From NCBI GenBank assembly GCA_964453435.1, contig CAYVQZ010000028.1, positions 1-62,236 on the forward strand: a stretch of 62,236 nucleotides of DNA. Direction: 5' to 3'. The first letter of the stretch is position 1; each line of letters opens with the position of its first letter. Positions 25,216-33,477 of the stretch are shown here, in pieces. The translations under genes and the position numbers were made by a program. Below the pieces are notes generated by a model. The model did not search any database. It was not told where the DNA came from and worked only from the letters and a program-made list of their open reading frames with translations. Source of the stretch: CAYVQZ01 sp964453435 (GTDB taxonomy: Bacteria > Abyssobacteria > SURF-5).

Positions 25216-26007
25216 TCAGCCCTTTGTGTAAGTCGGGTCGACGCGCCACCTCATTTTGCGCCTGTCCCCTGCGAGAGCCCAGAAATAGTACAGCCGCGAG
25301 GCTGGCACGGCGACGACCGGATGATATCCGCGGGGCAACACGCACAGGTCGCCGTCGCGCACGGCGTGCGTTTCGTCTATGCTGCCGTCGTCCGTGTATA
25401 TGCGCTGAATCCCGAATGCGGCGGGTTTTTCCAGCTTGTAGTAATAAACCTCCTCGAGTTTCGATTCGCGCGGCGAGTTGTTCTCGTGCCGGTGAGGCGG
25501 ATAACTTGACCACTTTCCGGCTTCGTTCAATGTCTCTCCGACAAGGAGACGTTCCGCCGGGAAATCCTCTCCGATGATTGTTCTGACGCGCCGCTCGTAG
25601 GCGCCGGTTCCAACAGTCCTGGTGACTATGTCCGCCGGCTCCACCAGACGCACTTCGCGGTCGCGCCGGGAAACGGTCGCAGCCGAGAGTAACAGTTCGG
25701 AATTCGACCGCGCGACGATTCTCATGGCGCTTGCCCCTCTCGCATAAACCGCCCACGGATTTTCCTCAAAGACGTTTTTGCGCGAACCGAGGGTCAGTTT
25801 TTGGCCGTTGACCTCGGCGACGCACTTTCCTTTGAGCAGCGTCAGGACTGCTTCTTTCTTGATGCCGACCGGAAGGTCGATGCCATCGCCGCGAAGGAGC
25901 TTGATTGCGCCCAACTCAAGCCATTGCAGGACGGCGTTTTTGGGAGAGGCGATTTGCGTGTACCCCCGTTCAGGCGCGCAACTGTATTTCAAGCCTTCTT
26001 TCTTCAT
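25216..26007 (-). CDS. iolB: 5-deoxy-glucuronate isomerase-like cupin (IolB family)
   Basis: A 263-residue two-cupin protein of the IolB/KduI type. The metal site is visible as PPHRHE at residues 171-175 with the LEEVYYY glutamates about a dozen residues on, and a C-terminal GYHPVVAVP histidine. IolB isomerises 5-deoxyglucuronate in inositol breakdown. None of the other iol genes (iolC, D, E, G) is present; instead two dehydrogenases follow. The frame is open to 26076; the ATG at 26007 follows GAGAAAGGCGT. The LolA-like gene ends 73 bases upstream on the same strand. Confidence 0.82.
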   Translation of the reverse strand: MKKEGLKYSCAPERGYTQIASPKNAVLQWLELGAIKLLRGDGIDLPVGIKKEAVLTLLKGKCVAEVNGQKLTLGSRKNVFEENPWAVYARGASAMRIVARSNSELLLSAATVSRRDREVRLVEPADIVTRTVGTGAYERRVRTIIGEDFPAERLLVGETLNEAGKWSSYPPHRHENNSPRESKLEEVYYYKLEKPAAFGIQRIYTDDGSIDETHAVRDGDLCVLPRGYHPVVAVPASRLYYFWALAGDRRKMRWRVDPTYTKG

Positions 26008-26080
26008 ACGCCTTTCTCGGAGCGAGCATTTGCGCTCAAAGAAGTCTCGCCGTTCTCCGAAAGCAACCATCCTCATGATT

Positions 26081-26857
26081 CTATGGTTGCTGCGGAGCTT
26101 TCTGCATATCCTGCATCATGTTGATGGTGGCTTCGGTCATGTCCATCACTTGCGCGTCCTCCGGCGGAGTGAACGCGAATTCGGAGTCATCAATCGGGAT
26201 GTTGATCCGGAAATTGGAATATTGCTGCTCCATCATGAGAACGCCGTCCTCCGTGAACATGCTGAGCTTGTGGGGTAGTCCCGTCTCGGTGTTAATCAAA
26301 ACCATCATCTTGTGCGGAACCATTTGAGGAGTTCCGGGTTGTCCCTGCGGCATTTGCCCGAACTGCTTGGGGAACGCTTCGAAGACATAAACGTTTGTGC
26401 CGTCGACATTTTTTTCTTCCACGAATCGCACGGAATCTTTCGGCACTCCTTCAAAAGGCGTGCGGAGATCGGAGGTGTGCGGTGTCCCGGGATACTCCGG
26501 GAGCTTTTCCTTAACCTTTGCCATATCGATTTTCGTAACCATCTTCATCATGGGCATGTATGTCCAGACAAGATCGCCGGTGGAGAATATTTCGTGTTTC
26601 ATTCCGCCCATCACCGGCGATACGGTTGTCATGTGAATCTTGTCCGGTTTTTTGAAAGCCATCTCTCCATCGGTGACCATCGTTTGACCAAGCATTTCGG
26701 TCACCATTTTCACGTCGACCCGATAGGTATCGACCTTGCGCGCCTTTTGGATCACCTCATCCATCTTTTGCGAGGTCTTTGAATCCATTTCGGCGATAGC
26801 GGCCGATGCGAACGCAAGCACGATTGCCATTGTCAGACCAATTTTTGAAAGTTTCAT
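26081..26857 (-). CDS. LolA-like outer-membrane lipoprotein-sorting protein
   Basis: A 258-residue exported protein. The signal peptide MKLSKIGLTMAIVLAFASAAIA ends in AIA, a standard signal peptidase I site. The mature part has LolA/LolB-fold features: KARKVDTYRVDVKMV, GEMAFKKPDKIHM, a run of methionine-rich strands and IDDSEFAFTPPEDAQV at the C-terminus. Such proteins carry lipids or lipoproteins across the periplasm. It is longer than LolA itself and belongs to the wider DUF2092/MucB-like group, so cargo is uncertain. AGGAGGAGG precedes the ATG. Confidence 0.82.
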   Translation of the reverse strand: MKLSKIGLTMAIVLAFASAAIAEMDSKTSQKMDEVIQKARKVDTYRVDVKMVTEMLGQTMVTDGEMAFKKPDKIHMTTVSPVMGGMKHEIFSTGDLVWTYMPMMKMVTKIDMAKVKEKLPEYPGTPHTSDLRTPFEGVPKDSVRFVEEKNVDGTNVYVFEAFPKQFGQMPQGQPGTPQMVPHKMMVLINTETGLPHKLSMFTEDGVLMMEQQYSNFRINIPIDDSEFAFTPPEDAQVMDMTEATINMMQDMQKAPQQP

Positions 26858-27301
26858 GACATCCTCCTCCTGTGACTGTTTCGGACAGGCATTCTCCGTT
26901 CGCCGGAATTGCGAGCGGATGCGAGTGGCTCACATTTTACCTTATTTTCTTTCCGATAACAAAAACGCGCAATCTCCGATGCCGCGTCCTTGCCCCGTTG
27001 TCGATGATGAGGCCCATGGCCGGCAAGTTTTTTTGTTCGTAGCCGCTGCGCAATCTCTCTCTCGCCCAACGTTCGTATCTTCAGGCCGCAGTTGCGTTTT
27101 GGCCCCGAATGTGGTAAGCTTCACCAAATTGGAATCATGACGAGAGGGTTCAGAAGTTACGATATTCGTCCCCCGGCTTGCAAAGTGATTTAATTGTCCG
27201 ACGGAACGCGCAAAGAATGGGACTCGTCCCATCCGGTAGAGAGAAGTGAGGTGTGGCGCGGCGAACGTGGGGAAAGGGGAACGCCGGTTGCGCCACGCGT
27301 C
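26858..27301. other. Intergenic region without a supported gene
   Basis: This divergent 444-base gap should hold promoters for the LolA-like gene (-) and the hydrolase (+). I see no convincing -35/-10 pair and no element copy. The hydrolase frame stays open leftward to 27194 but has no good ribosome-binding site there. Confidence 0.5.
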
Positions 27302-28045
27302 ATGAGCGGCCACGAGCCCTATACCATCGGAACCGGCAAGCAAGCATGCCTGGTCGTTCACGGTATCGCCGGTTCTCCAGCGCAATTGCGGCCACTCGCA
27401 AATGTTCTCGCGGCTGCCGGGAACACGGTTCGGGGAGTCCTGCTTCCGGGCCATGGAACATCTCCGGACGATCTCGAAGGCTTGGTCTGGCAGGACTGGT
27501 ATGAGCGCGTGTACGATGAATATCATACCTTACAGAAAAAGCACGCGGAAGTTTCCCTCATAGGTTTTTCAATCGGCGCGGCCCTTTCGGCGTATTATGG
27601 CGCTCACAATCATGTGGACAATTTGATTCTCCTGAATATCCCTCTGTGCCCGTTGAACGACCGGTTCCCCACTGGACTCATGTTGAAGGTGTACGGCACG
27701 TTTTTCAAACAGGTGAAAGGACGCCCCGAGGTGATGTTTAACGCGGACGGGGAGCCGTTTTCCTATGTGTACGACAGGGTGCCGACTTCCACCTTGCGAA
27801 CCATGTCCGAGCTTGTGGCTATCGTCCGGCGCGACCTGCGCCGCATCACGGCGCCGGCGCTTATTATCCAGTCGAGGAAAGACAATGTGTCGGGCTGCAA
27901 GAGCGGCCCGCTCGCATATCGCACCGTTCGCTCGGCCCAGAAGTATCTCGTCATGCTCGAGCACAGCGGACACAGTATCGTAACGGGTCAGGAAGAGGAC
28001 ATGGTGTTCAACAACATCCTGCATTTTCTCAACGGGAAAACATGA
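27302..28045 (+). CDS. Alpha/beta hydrolase, monoacylglycerol lipase/esterase-like
   Basis: A 247-residue serine hydrolase. The oxyanion segment VVHGIAGSPAQLR is followed by the nucleophile elbow GFSIG (Ser90), with Asp194 in SRKDN and His224 in EHSGHS. The pattern resembles bacterial carboxylesterases and monoacylglycerol lipases. I use the ATG at 27302 because the family N-terminus begins there; GTG or TTG starts upstream are possible. It is followed after four bases by the nucleotidyltransferase-like gene, then the radical SAM gene. Its substrate is unknown. Confidence 0.82.
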   Translation: MSGHEPYTIGTGKQACLVVHGIAGSPAQLRPLANVLAAAGNTVRGVLLPGHGTSPDDLEGLVWQDWYERVYDEYHTLQKKHAEVSLIGFSIGAALSAYYGAHNHVDNLILLNIPLCPLNDRFPTGLMLKVYGTFFKQVKGRPEVMFNADGEPFSYVYDRVPTSTLRTMSELVAIVRRDLRRITAPALIIQSRKDNVSGCKSGPLAYRTVRSAQKYLVMLEHSGHSIVTGQEEDMVFNNILHFLNGKT

Positions 28046-28049
28046 TGCG

Positions 28050-29051
28050 ATGACCATGCTGTCCCGAAAAGGAGCATCGTTGTTTCTCGCTCTCGCAGTC
28101 CTCGCGGCGTCGCTGACAGCGCTTGCGACGCCGGTCTCGAAGGCATTTTCGGCGGAGGCTGCCGCTGCCCAGGAGGAAAAAGGCGAAGACACCCCGCGGG
28201 TGGTCGCCGTGCTCGTGTCGGTGGGCACGACCGAGAACGTGCGCGAGCAATTTAAGAACGTGCCCAATCTCGATTTGCTCGAAGTAAACGGAATGCCCAT
28301 GATCATGCACGTTTATGACACGTTGCGCCGGTCGCGATTTGTCGAGAAAATCGTGGTAGTCGCTGCGCCCGAGGTTGAGGAAAAGCTGCGCTTCGGAACG
28401 TATCCGAACACATCGTTCGTCGTCGATCAGGGCGACGCCGCGGAGAACGTGCGGCTCGGCATCGACCAGGTTTCCAAAGGAGACCTGATTCTGTTTATCC
28501 CCTCGGACTTGGTGCTTGTCACACCGGAGGGGTTGGACAGCTTGATAAAGCGGGCAATGAGAGAAGAGGCGGACATATTGTTTCCGATTGTGAGCCGCGA
28601 CGTTTGTGAAGAGAAATATCCCGAGGAGCGGCGCACATACGCGAATTTCAGTGATGGCCAGTATACCGGCGCCCATGTGGAATTCGTGAGGCCGGACGTG
28701 TTCCTCGACAATCCCGATGAGGTTGAAGCCGAGAAGGACAATCTGTACGGCATTTACCACATGCGAAAGAACACGCTGGGCGTAGCAAGGTTTCTCGGCG
28801 TGAAGCTCACATTGAAATATATCTTCGGCCTGCTTTCGCCGGAGGATGTGGAACAGCATGTTTTCGAGAAATACCGTGTAACGGCGAAGATTTTGTATTG
28901 GGATGACCCCGATCTTTCCACGGACCTCAGCGAACCCGGAGACATTCTGATGGTCGAGCGCACGCTGAACCAGCGTGCGCTCGCACATTCACAGGCGCCG
29001 GAGAGAGACAGGGAGAACACATCCTGCATGAACGTCAGGAACGACGCGTAG
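28050..29051 (+). CDS. Nucleotidyltransferase-like protein with signal peptide
   Basis: A 333-residue protein. Residues 1-37 look like a signal peptide (SRKG, then SLFLALAVLAASLTALA, cleavage near AFSA-EA). The mature domain resembles GT-A-fold MobA/IspD-type nucleotidyltransferases: LLEVNGMPMIMHVYDTLRRS (71-95 region), DQGDAAENVRLGI (127-138) and FIPSDLVLVTPEGLDSLI (149-166). The usual glycine-rich nucleotide loop (LAGGxGxRM) is replaced by VLVSVGTTENVREQFKNV, so catalysis is doubtful. PIVSRDVCEEKYPEERRTY is a block I associate with an uncharacterised MobA-like family. Export of a nucleotide-using enzyme would be strange. Confidence 0.7.
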   Translation: MTMLSRKGASLFLALAVLAASLTALATPVSKAFSAEAAAAQEEKGEDTPRVVAVLVSVGTTENVREQFKNVPNLDLLEVNGMPMIMHVYDTLRRSRFVEKIVVVAAPEVEEKLRFGTYPNTSFVVDQGDAAENVRLGIDQVSKGDLILFIPSDLVLVTPEGLDSLIKRAMREEADILFPIVSRDVCEEKYPEERRTYANFSDGQYTGAHVEFVRPDVFLDNPDEVEAEKDNLYGIYHMRKNTLGVARFLGVKLTLKYIFGLLSPEDVEQHVFEKYRVTAKILYWDDPDLSTDLSEPGDILMVERTLNQRALAHSQAPERDRENTSCMNVRNDA

Positions 29052-29121
29052 AGGGCCGGGGGGAAGCCGCGACAGCGAGCGAACAAGCCGGACGGGGCTT
29101 GCGTGAAGGAGGACACACAGA

Positions 29122-30495
29122 ATGCAGAAGGAGCGGATGCTTGCTTATCTCAAGGCCAAGGGGTTGTCCTACATACTTCCCTCGTTGGCGGGGAACGAAC
29201 ACCTATTGGAAAAGCTCATCGACAAGCTGAAAGAGGGGGCCTCGCAGAAAGCGCTCGAGAACATGCGCAGCCAGGACGCCGAAAAAAGGCGGAAAGTTGC
29301 GGAAAGCATGGACATGTTTTTCGAGATGACCCGGCGAAATCTTCCCCGTCTTTCCCTGAACACCCAACGAAAGCTTGTTTTTAACATGTTCTTCAATCAT
29401 CTCACCCTGGGCCAGGAAGCTCGCGACCGACACAGTGAACGGTATGGCGCGCCACCGCCGTTCCTGCTCGTGATCAGCCCCAGCATGCGGTGCAACCTCA
29501 ACTGCTTCGGCTGCTATGCGTGGGAATATGACAAATCAAAGGAGCTGACCCGCGAAGAGGTGAGCGAGGTGATCAGACAGGCGAAGGAAGACCTGGGCAT
29601 CTATTTCATCACGATTTCGGGCGGCGAACCCACTATCTGGCCGCATTTCTTCGAGATACTCGAGGAGCATAACGACGTTTTCTTTCAGGTTTACACGCAC
29701 GGAATGAATATCGACGACACGATGGCCAAAAGGATGGCGGAACTCGGGAACGTGCATCCTGCGATCAGCATCGAGGGTGGCCCAAAGGAGACAAACGAGC
29801 GCCGCGGCAAGAACGCATACGAAAAAATCCTGGCGACAATGGACCGCCTTTCACGAGAGGGCGTGCTCTTCGGCTTTTCTGTGACCCACACCACAAGAAA
29901 TCACCATGCGGTAACCAGCGACGAGTTCATTGACGAGATGGTCGGCCACGGTCCCGCCTTCGGTTGGTATTTCCAGTACATACCAACCGGAAGGTCGCCC
30001 GACCTTTCGCTGGTTCCGACTGCGGCCCAGCGCGTGGAACGGTATTTGGCCATTCAGCGATTCAGAACCACAAAACCGATACTCATTTACGATTTCTGGA
30101 ACGACGGAGAGGCGACGGAAGGCTGCCTGGCATGGGGCCGCAAATATCTGCATGTCACCGCCAGCGGCATGGTTGAGCCGTGCGTGTTCATTCATATGGC
30201 AAAGGACAACATACGCGAGAAGAAGCTGACAGAGATTCTCGATTCTCCCTGTTTCAGAGAGGCTAGGTCCATGCAGCCCTTCAACGAAGACCATCGGAGA
30301 CCGTGTTGCATCATCGATAATACCGATGTGCTCCCGTATCTGTGCAAAAAATACGGTCTCGCGCCGACTCACGAGGGCGGAGACCGGGTCATCACGGACC
30401 TGCATGACGCGATCGCGAAAACAGCAAACGAGTACCGGCTCGAGATCGAGCGGCTCGATGCGAATCAGAGGGTCGGCGTTCATTCCGCTCATTGA
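29122..30495 (+). CDS. Radical SAM enzyme with C-terminal cysteine-rich domain
   Basis: A 457-residue radical S-adenosylmethionine protein. The cluster motif CX3CX2C is at Cys124, Cys128 and Cys131 (CNLNCFGC), and SGGEPTIWP is the SAM-binding GGE block. Residues 1-110 form a helical extension. The C-terminal third has cysteines in EGCLAWG, VEPCVFIHM, SPCF, RPCC and YLCKK, consistent with a SPASM-like auxiliary cluster domain. Substrate is unknown. It is probably cotranscribed with the two preceding genes. Its stop codon TGA at 30493-30495 is the first three bases of element copy 6. Confidence 0.85.
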   Translation: MQKERMLAYLKAKGLSYILPSLAGNEHLLEKLIDKLKEGASQKALENMRSQDAEKRRKVAESMDMFFEMTRRNLPRLSLNTQRKLVFNMFFNHLTLGQEARDRHSERYGAPPPFLLVISPSMRCNLNCFGCYAWEYDKSKELTREEVSEVIRQAKEDLGIYFITISGGEPTIWPHFFEILEEHNDVFFQVYTHGMNIDDTMAKRMAELGNVHPAISIEGGPKETNERRGKNAYEKILATMDRLSREGVLFGFSVTHTTRNHHAVTSDEFIDEMVGHGPAFGWYFQYIPTGRSPDLSLVPTAAQRVERYLAIQRFRTTKPILIYDFWNDGEATEGCLAWGRKYLHVTASGMVEPCVFIHMAKDNIREKKLTEILDSPCFREARSMQPFNEDHRRPCCIIDNTDVLPYLCKKYGLAPTHEGGDRVITDLHDAIAKTANEYRLEIERLDANQRVGVHSAH

Positions 30496-30568
30496 ATCTG
30501 TGTCCCGATCGGACGATGCGTGCTTCGGGGACAGTTTCGGTAACATTTGCAATCGCGGGACGGATTCA
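30493..30568. repeat. Dispersed inverted-terminus element, copy 6 (short form)
   Basis: The left end TGAATCTGTGTCCCGATCGG and right end AATCGCGGGACGGATTCA are inverted repeats. The interior GCGTGCTTCGGGGACAGTTTC matches other copies and there is no palindrome. The leading TGA is the stop codon of the radical SAM gene. Confidence 0.8.
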
Positions 30569-30589
30569 CATGAGGATGCGCTTGTCGGG

Positions 30590-30703
30590 TAGAATATCCT
30601 TTCGTTGCGGTTGACGGTGAGCCGAACGCCAACCGGACAGATTAACAGTTACCGAAGAAAAATGGTTAGCGAGGGAGGTGGAGCTGAAGCGCTCCACCTT
30701 TTT
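30590..30703 (+). ncRNA. Candidate structured leader or small RNA
   Basis: TAGAAT at 30590-30595 could serve as a -10 box. Downstream lie a nested hairpin (CGGTTG...CGG-TGAG-CCG...CAACCG, about 30605-30632), a short TTAAC/GTTAG pairing, and a strong terminator hairpin ending at 30703. The gene at 30724 starts 20 bases later. This is the layout of a small RNA or an attenuated leader. I do not recognise it as a named riboswitch, and the promoter is weak. Confidence 0.4.
30677..30703 (+). terminator. Intrinsic terminator before the GH3 gene
   Basis: GGTGGAGC at 30677-30684 pairs with GCTCCACC at 30691-30698 across a six-base loop, followed by TTTTT. It lies between the radical SAM gene and the GH3 gene on the plus strand and would separate the two transcription units or act as an attenuator. 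Confidence 0.8.
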
Positions 30704-30723
30704 GTTTCGGGCGCCGAAAAACA

Positions 30724-32421
30724 ATGATAGAACATTTACTGAGCTTTTATCTTCGGTCGGTCCTGAAGCGGTCATGGGACGAACTCATGCGGGCGACACA
30801 CGAACCAGCCCGCATGCAGGAGTTGCGCCTGCTTGACATCGTGTCGCGGAACAGGGGGACCGCCTTCGGGAAAGAGCATGATTTTGCGGGTATCCGGAGC
30901 GTGGCCGATCTTCGGGCGCGCGTTCCCGTCCGAACGTACGACGAGTTCGAGCCGTTCATCAAGCGGATGTGTTGCGGAGAAAAGCGCATTCTCACAGAAG
31001 AAGATCCCCAGTTCTTCGGGCGAACGAGCGGCACGACGGGCGCTCCCAAATTCATTCCCGTCACCCCGTCCTATTACAATGAATTCTCGAAAACGCAGAA
31101 AATGTGGCAAAGAAAGCTTGTGACCGACCATCCCTCTATGCTTCGAGGCAAAATCTTCTCCATCATGTCACCCGAGATAGACGGGTATACCAAATGCGGA
31201 ATTCCGTACGGAGCGCTGAGCGGGCATTCGTACCGCCTTCAGTATCCAATCACTCAATCGAAATACGCAGTTCCTTACGACGTGATGTGCGTGCGTGATT
31301 TCCACGCGAAGTACTATCTGGCGCTCCGGCTCGCGCTCGAGGAAGACGTGACCGTTCTTGCCGCTCTGAACCCGAGCACGATACTGCTGCTCATGAAGAA
31401 GCTGAACACGCACGCACAGGAGCTGGCCGACGACATCGAGAGGGGGACTGTCAGCGAAACGGTTGACATTACGCCGCGCCTTCGAAGAACACTGGAGGAG
31501 CGGTTGAAGCCGAACAAGAAGAGAGCCCGTGAGATTCGGAGGCTAGTCGCCGATGGCGGCGCCATAAGAAGCGCCGACGTATGGAAGAATCTCTCGATTA
31601 TCAGCACGTGGCAGGGCGGCTCGCTCGGGTTCTTCCTGAGAGAATTCCCGCCATACTTCGCCAGTGTTCCGGCTCGAGACCCGGGCCTGATCGCGACCGA
31701 GGGATACTTTTCAATTCCTCTCCGGTCAAACTCGCCGGAAGGACTCCTTGCGGTGACCGGCCATTATATGGAATTTTTCCCCGTGCGAACCGACGGGAGC
31801 CGTTCCGACGAGCCTCTGGACTGCCAGAATTTGGAAATCGGAAGAGATTACTTTCTGGTAGTGACGACATCGGGGGGACTTTACCGGTACGATATCGGGG
31901 ATATTGTCGAAGTGACGGATTTCTTCAACAGGACACCAGTCATTGTTTTCAAGCACAGAGGGGGAAACACCGTCTCAATCACGGGAGAGAAAGTTACAGA
32001 GACCCAGGTGACCGAGGCGATGAAAGCCGCGAGTTCGGACGGGAAAATTACCGTTGAGGGCTTCACGGTCGCACTGCAACTCGGGGACCCGCCATCATAT
32101 CTGCTCATGGTGGAGACGCCGGAACACAGAGAACATGTTCTCGCAACGATTCTGGAGAGATTTGAAAACGAACTGCGGGCACGCAACATCGAGTATGTGT
32201 CGAAACGGGATTCCCGGCGTCTCGGTGAGCCGTCGCTCTGGCTTCTCCCACGCGGATTCTTTGAGCAATGCCGAAGGACAAGGGTGGAGCAAGGCTCCTT
32301 CGACGGGCAGTATAAGCTGCCTCAATTGATGCCTGATACCCGAACGTTGGGCGATGTTCGGCCGGTGATGAAGCTCGCCATTCCGGCTGGTGCGCGTCGC
32401 GGCGGGAGAATGAGAGCATGA
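30724..32421 (+). CDS. GH3-family acyl-adenylating enzyme
   Basis: A 565-residue member of the GH3 family, known in plants for ATP-dependent conjugation of amino acids to jasmonate or auxin and present, largely uncharacterised, in bacteria. The ATP phosphate loop is TSGTTGAPK at residues 101-109. Adenylate-binding blocks include TEGYFSIPL, LYRYDIGDIVEV and NTVSITGEKVTE. The C-terminal half (SKRDSRRLGEPSLWLLPRG, GSFDGQYKLPQL) matches the family's C-lobe. It likely activates a carboxylic acid as the acyl-AMP. It overlaps the methyltransferase gene by four bases and heads a six-gene unit. Confidence 0.9.
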   Translation: MIEHLLSFYLRSVLKRSWDELMRATHEPARMQELRLLDIVSRNRGTAFGKEHDFAGIRSVADLRARVPVRTYDEFEPFIKRMCCGEKRILTEEDPQFFGRTSGTTGAPKFIPVTPSYYNEFSKTQKMWQRKLVTDHPSMLRGKIFSIMSPEIDGYTKCGIPYGALSGHSYRLQYPITQSKYAVPYDVMCVRDFHAKYYLALRLALEEDVTVLAALNPSTILLLMKKLNTHAQELADDIERGTVSETVDITPRLRRTLEERLKPNKKRAREIRRLVADGGAIRSADVWKNLSIISTWQGGSLGFFLREFPPYFASVPARDPGLIATEGYFSIPLRSNSPEGLLAVTGHYMEFFPVRTDGSRSDEPLDCQNLEIGRDYFLVVTTSGGLYRYDIGDIVEVTDFFNRTPVIVFKHRGGNTVSITGEKVTETQVTEAMKAASSDGKITVEGFTVALQLGDPPSYLLMVETPEHREHVLATILERFENELRARNIEYVSKRDSRRLGEPSLWLLPRGFFEQCRRTRVEQGSFDGQYKLPQLMPDTRTLGDVRPVMKLAIPAGARRGGRMRA

Positions 32422-33464
32422 ATCCGGTTTTGGAACAGATCAGGTTTATGCGCCGAATCGTCGGTTTGGGACGTATTCTGGGGATGCGCAAGAAACACGC
32501 GCTGGGGCTTCGGTATGTGCGCGGTTACGCGGCGACAAATTGCCTGTGGGCGCTGATGAACGTGGGGCTGCTTGACGAACTTACGGTGCAGGAAAGCGTT
32601 GACATCAAGGAATTTGCGCGGCGAAAAGGATTGAATGAGCATGTTCTTGAATCCGTCTGCGAGTATCTGGATGGAATAAAAGTGCTCGAGTTTTATGGCG
32701 GTCGCTGCTCGCTCGATACGAAGGGAGCAACCTTGATGAAGGAGCCGCGGGGTTTGTTCGACCTGCTGTACGGGTATGAACCCGTGTTCCGCGAGCTCGA
32801 AAATTTGATGCGCTCGAACAAGACCTACGGCGTGGACGTCCTGCGGCGCGGCGCGGCCGTCGCGAAGGGAAGCGGAGAACTCGGCCGACAACTTCCGTTT
32901 CTCGCGGTTCGAGAGCTGGTGCTCTCGAACGGATTCCGACGCGTTCTCGACCTCGGCTGCGGCGACCTTGAATTTCTCTTTCTGCTGTGCGAAAATACCG
33001 ACGTAACCTGTTTCGGGATCGACAACGATCGCGAGGCGCTTGAATATGCCAGAACTCGCCTGAAACAAAGCGGGTTTGAAGAACGAATACGCGTCGCTCC
33101 GGCGGACATGTTCGATGTCAGAGGTATCGCCGAGCAATTTCCGGACCCGGACGCGATCACGGCGATTGATGTTTTTCACGAATATTTTCATGGCGGCTCC
33201 GACACTATCACAGACCTCATGCGTCAGTTCAAGGAGCATTTTCCGGCCACGCGCCTCATCGTCGCGGAATTCTTTAAGCTGTCGCGGGTGTGGCTCCGCA
33301 GAGTTCCGACGACAACCCTGGAGCATCATCTGTTTCATTCGCTGACGAACCAGACCATACTGCCTCTGAAGGAACTGATAGAAGTCTTCGAGAGGGCCGG
33401 CTACACGGTCGTGGAAAAGAAGCTGCTCCACAGCATTGGGCATGCGTATTTTGTCTTAAAATGA
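32418..33464 (+). CDS. Class I SAM-dependent methyltransferase
   Basis: A 348-residue methyltransferase. Residues 35-110 look like a winged-helix dimerisation domain (ATNCLWALMNVGLLDEL, VDIKEFARRKGLNEHVLESV), as in small-molecule O-methyltransferases. The SAM-binding motif is LDLGCGD at 177-183, followed by the acidic FGIDNDREAL. EFFKLSRVWLRRVPTTTLEHHLFHSL near the C-terminus may form the substrate pocket. The acceptor is unknown. The start overlaps the GH3 stop (ATGA), so the two are coupled and plausibly act on the same molecule. Confidence 0.88.
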   Translation: MNPVLEQIRFMRRIVGLGRILGMRKKHALGLRYVRGYAATNCLWALMNVGLLDELTVQESVDIKEFARRKGLNEHVLESVCEYLDGIKVLEFYGGRCSLDTKGATLMKEPRGLFDLLYGYEPVFRELENLMRSNKTYGVDVLRRGAAVAKGSGELGRQLPFLAVRELVLSNGFRRVLDLGCGDLEFLFLLCENTDVTCFGIDNDREALEYARTRLKQSGFEERIRVAPADMFDVRGIAEQFPDPDAITAIDVFHEYFHGGSDTITDLMRQFKEHFPATRLIVAEFFKLSRVWLRRVPTTTLEHHLFHSLTNQTILPLKELIEVFERAGYTVVEKKLLHSIGHAYFVLK

Positions 33465-33477
33465 GCGGAAAGAAACA

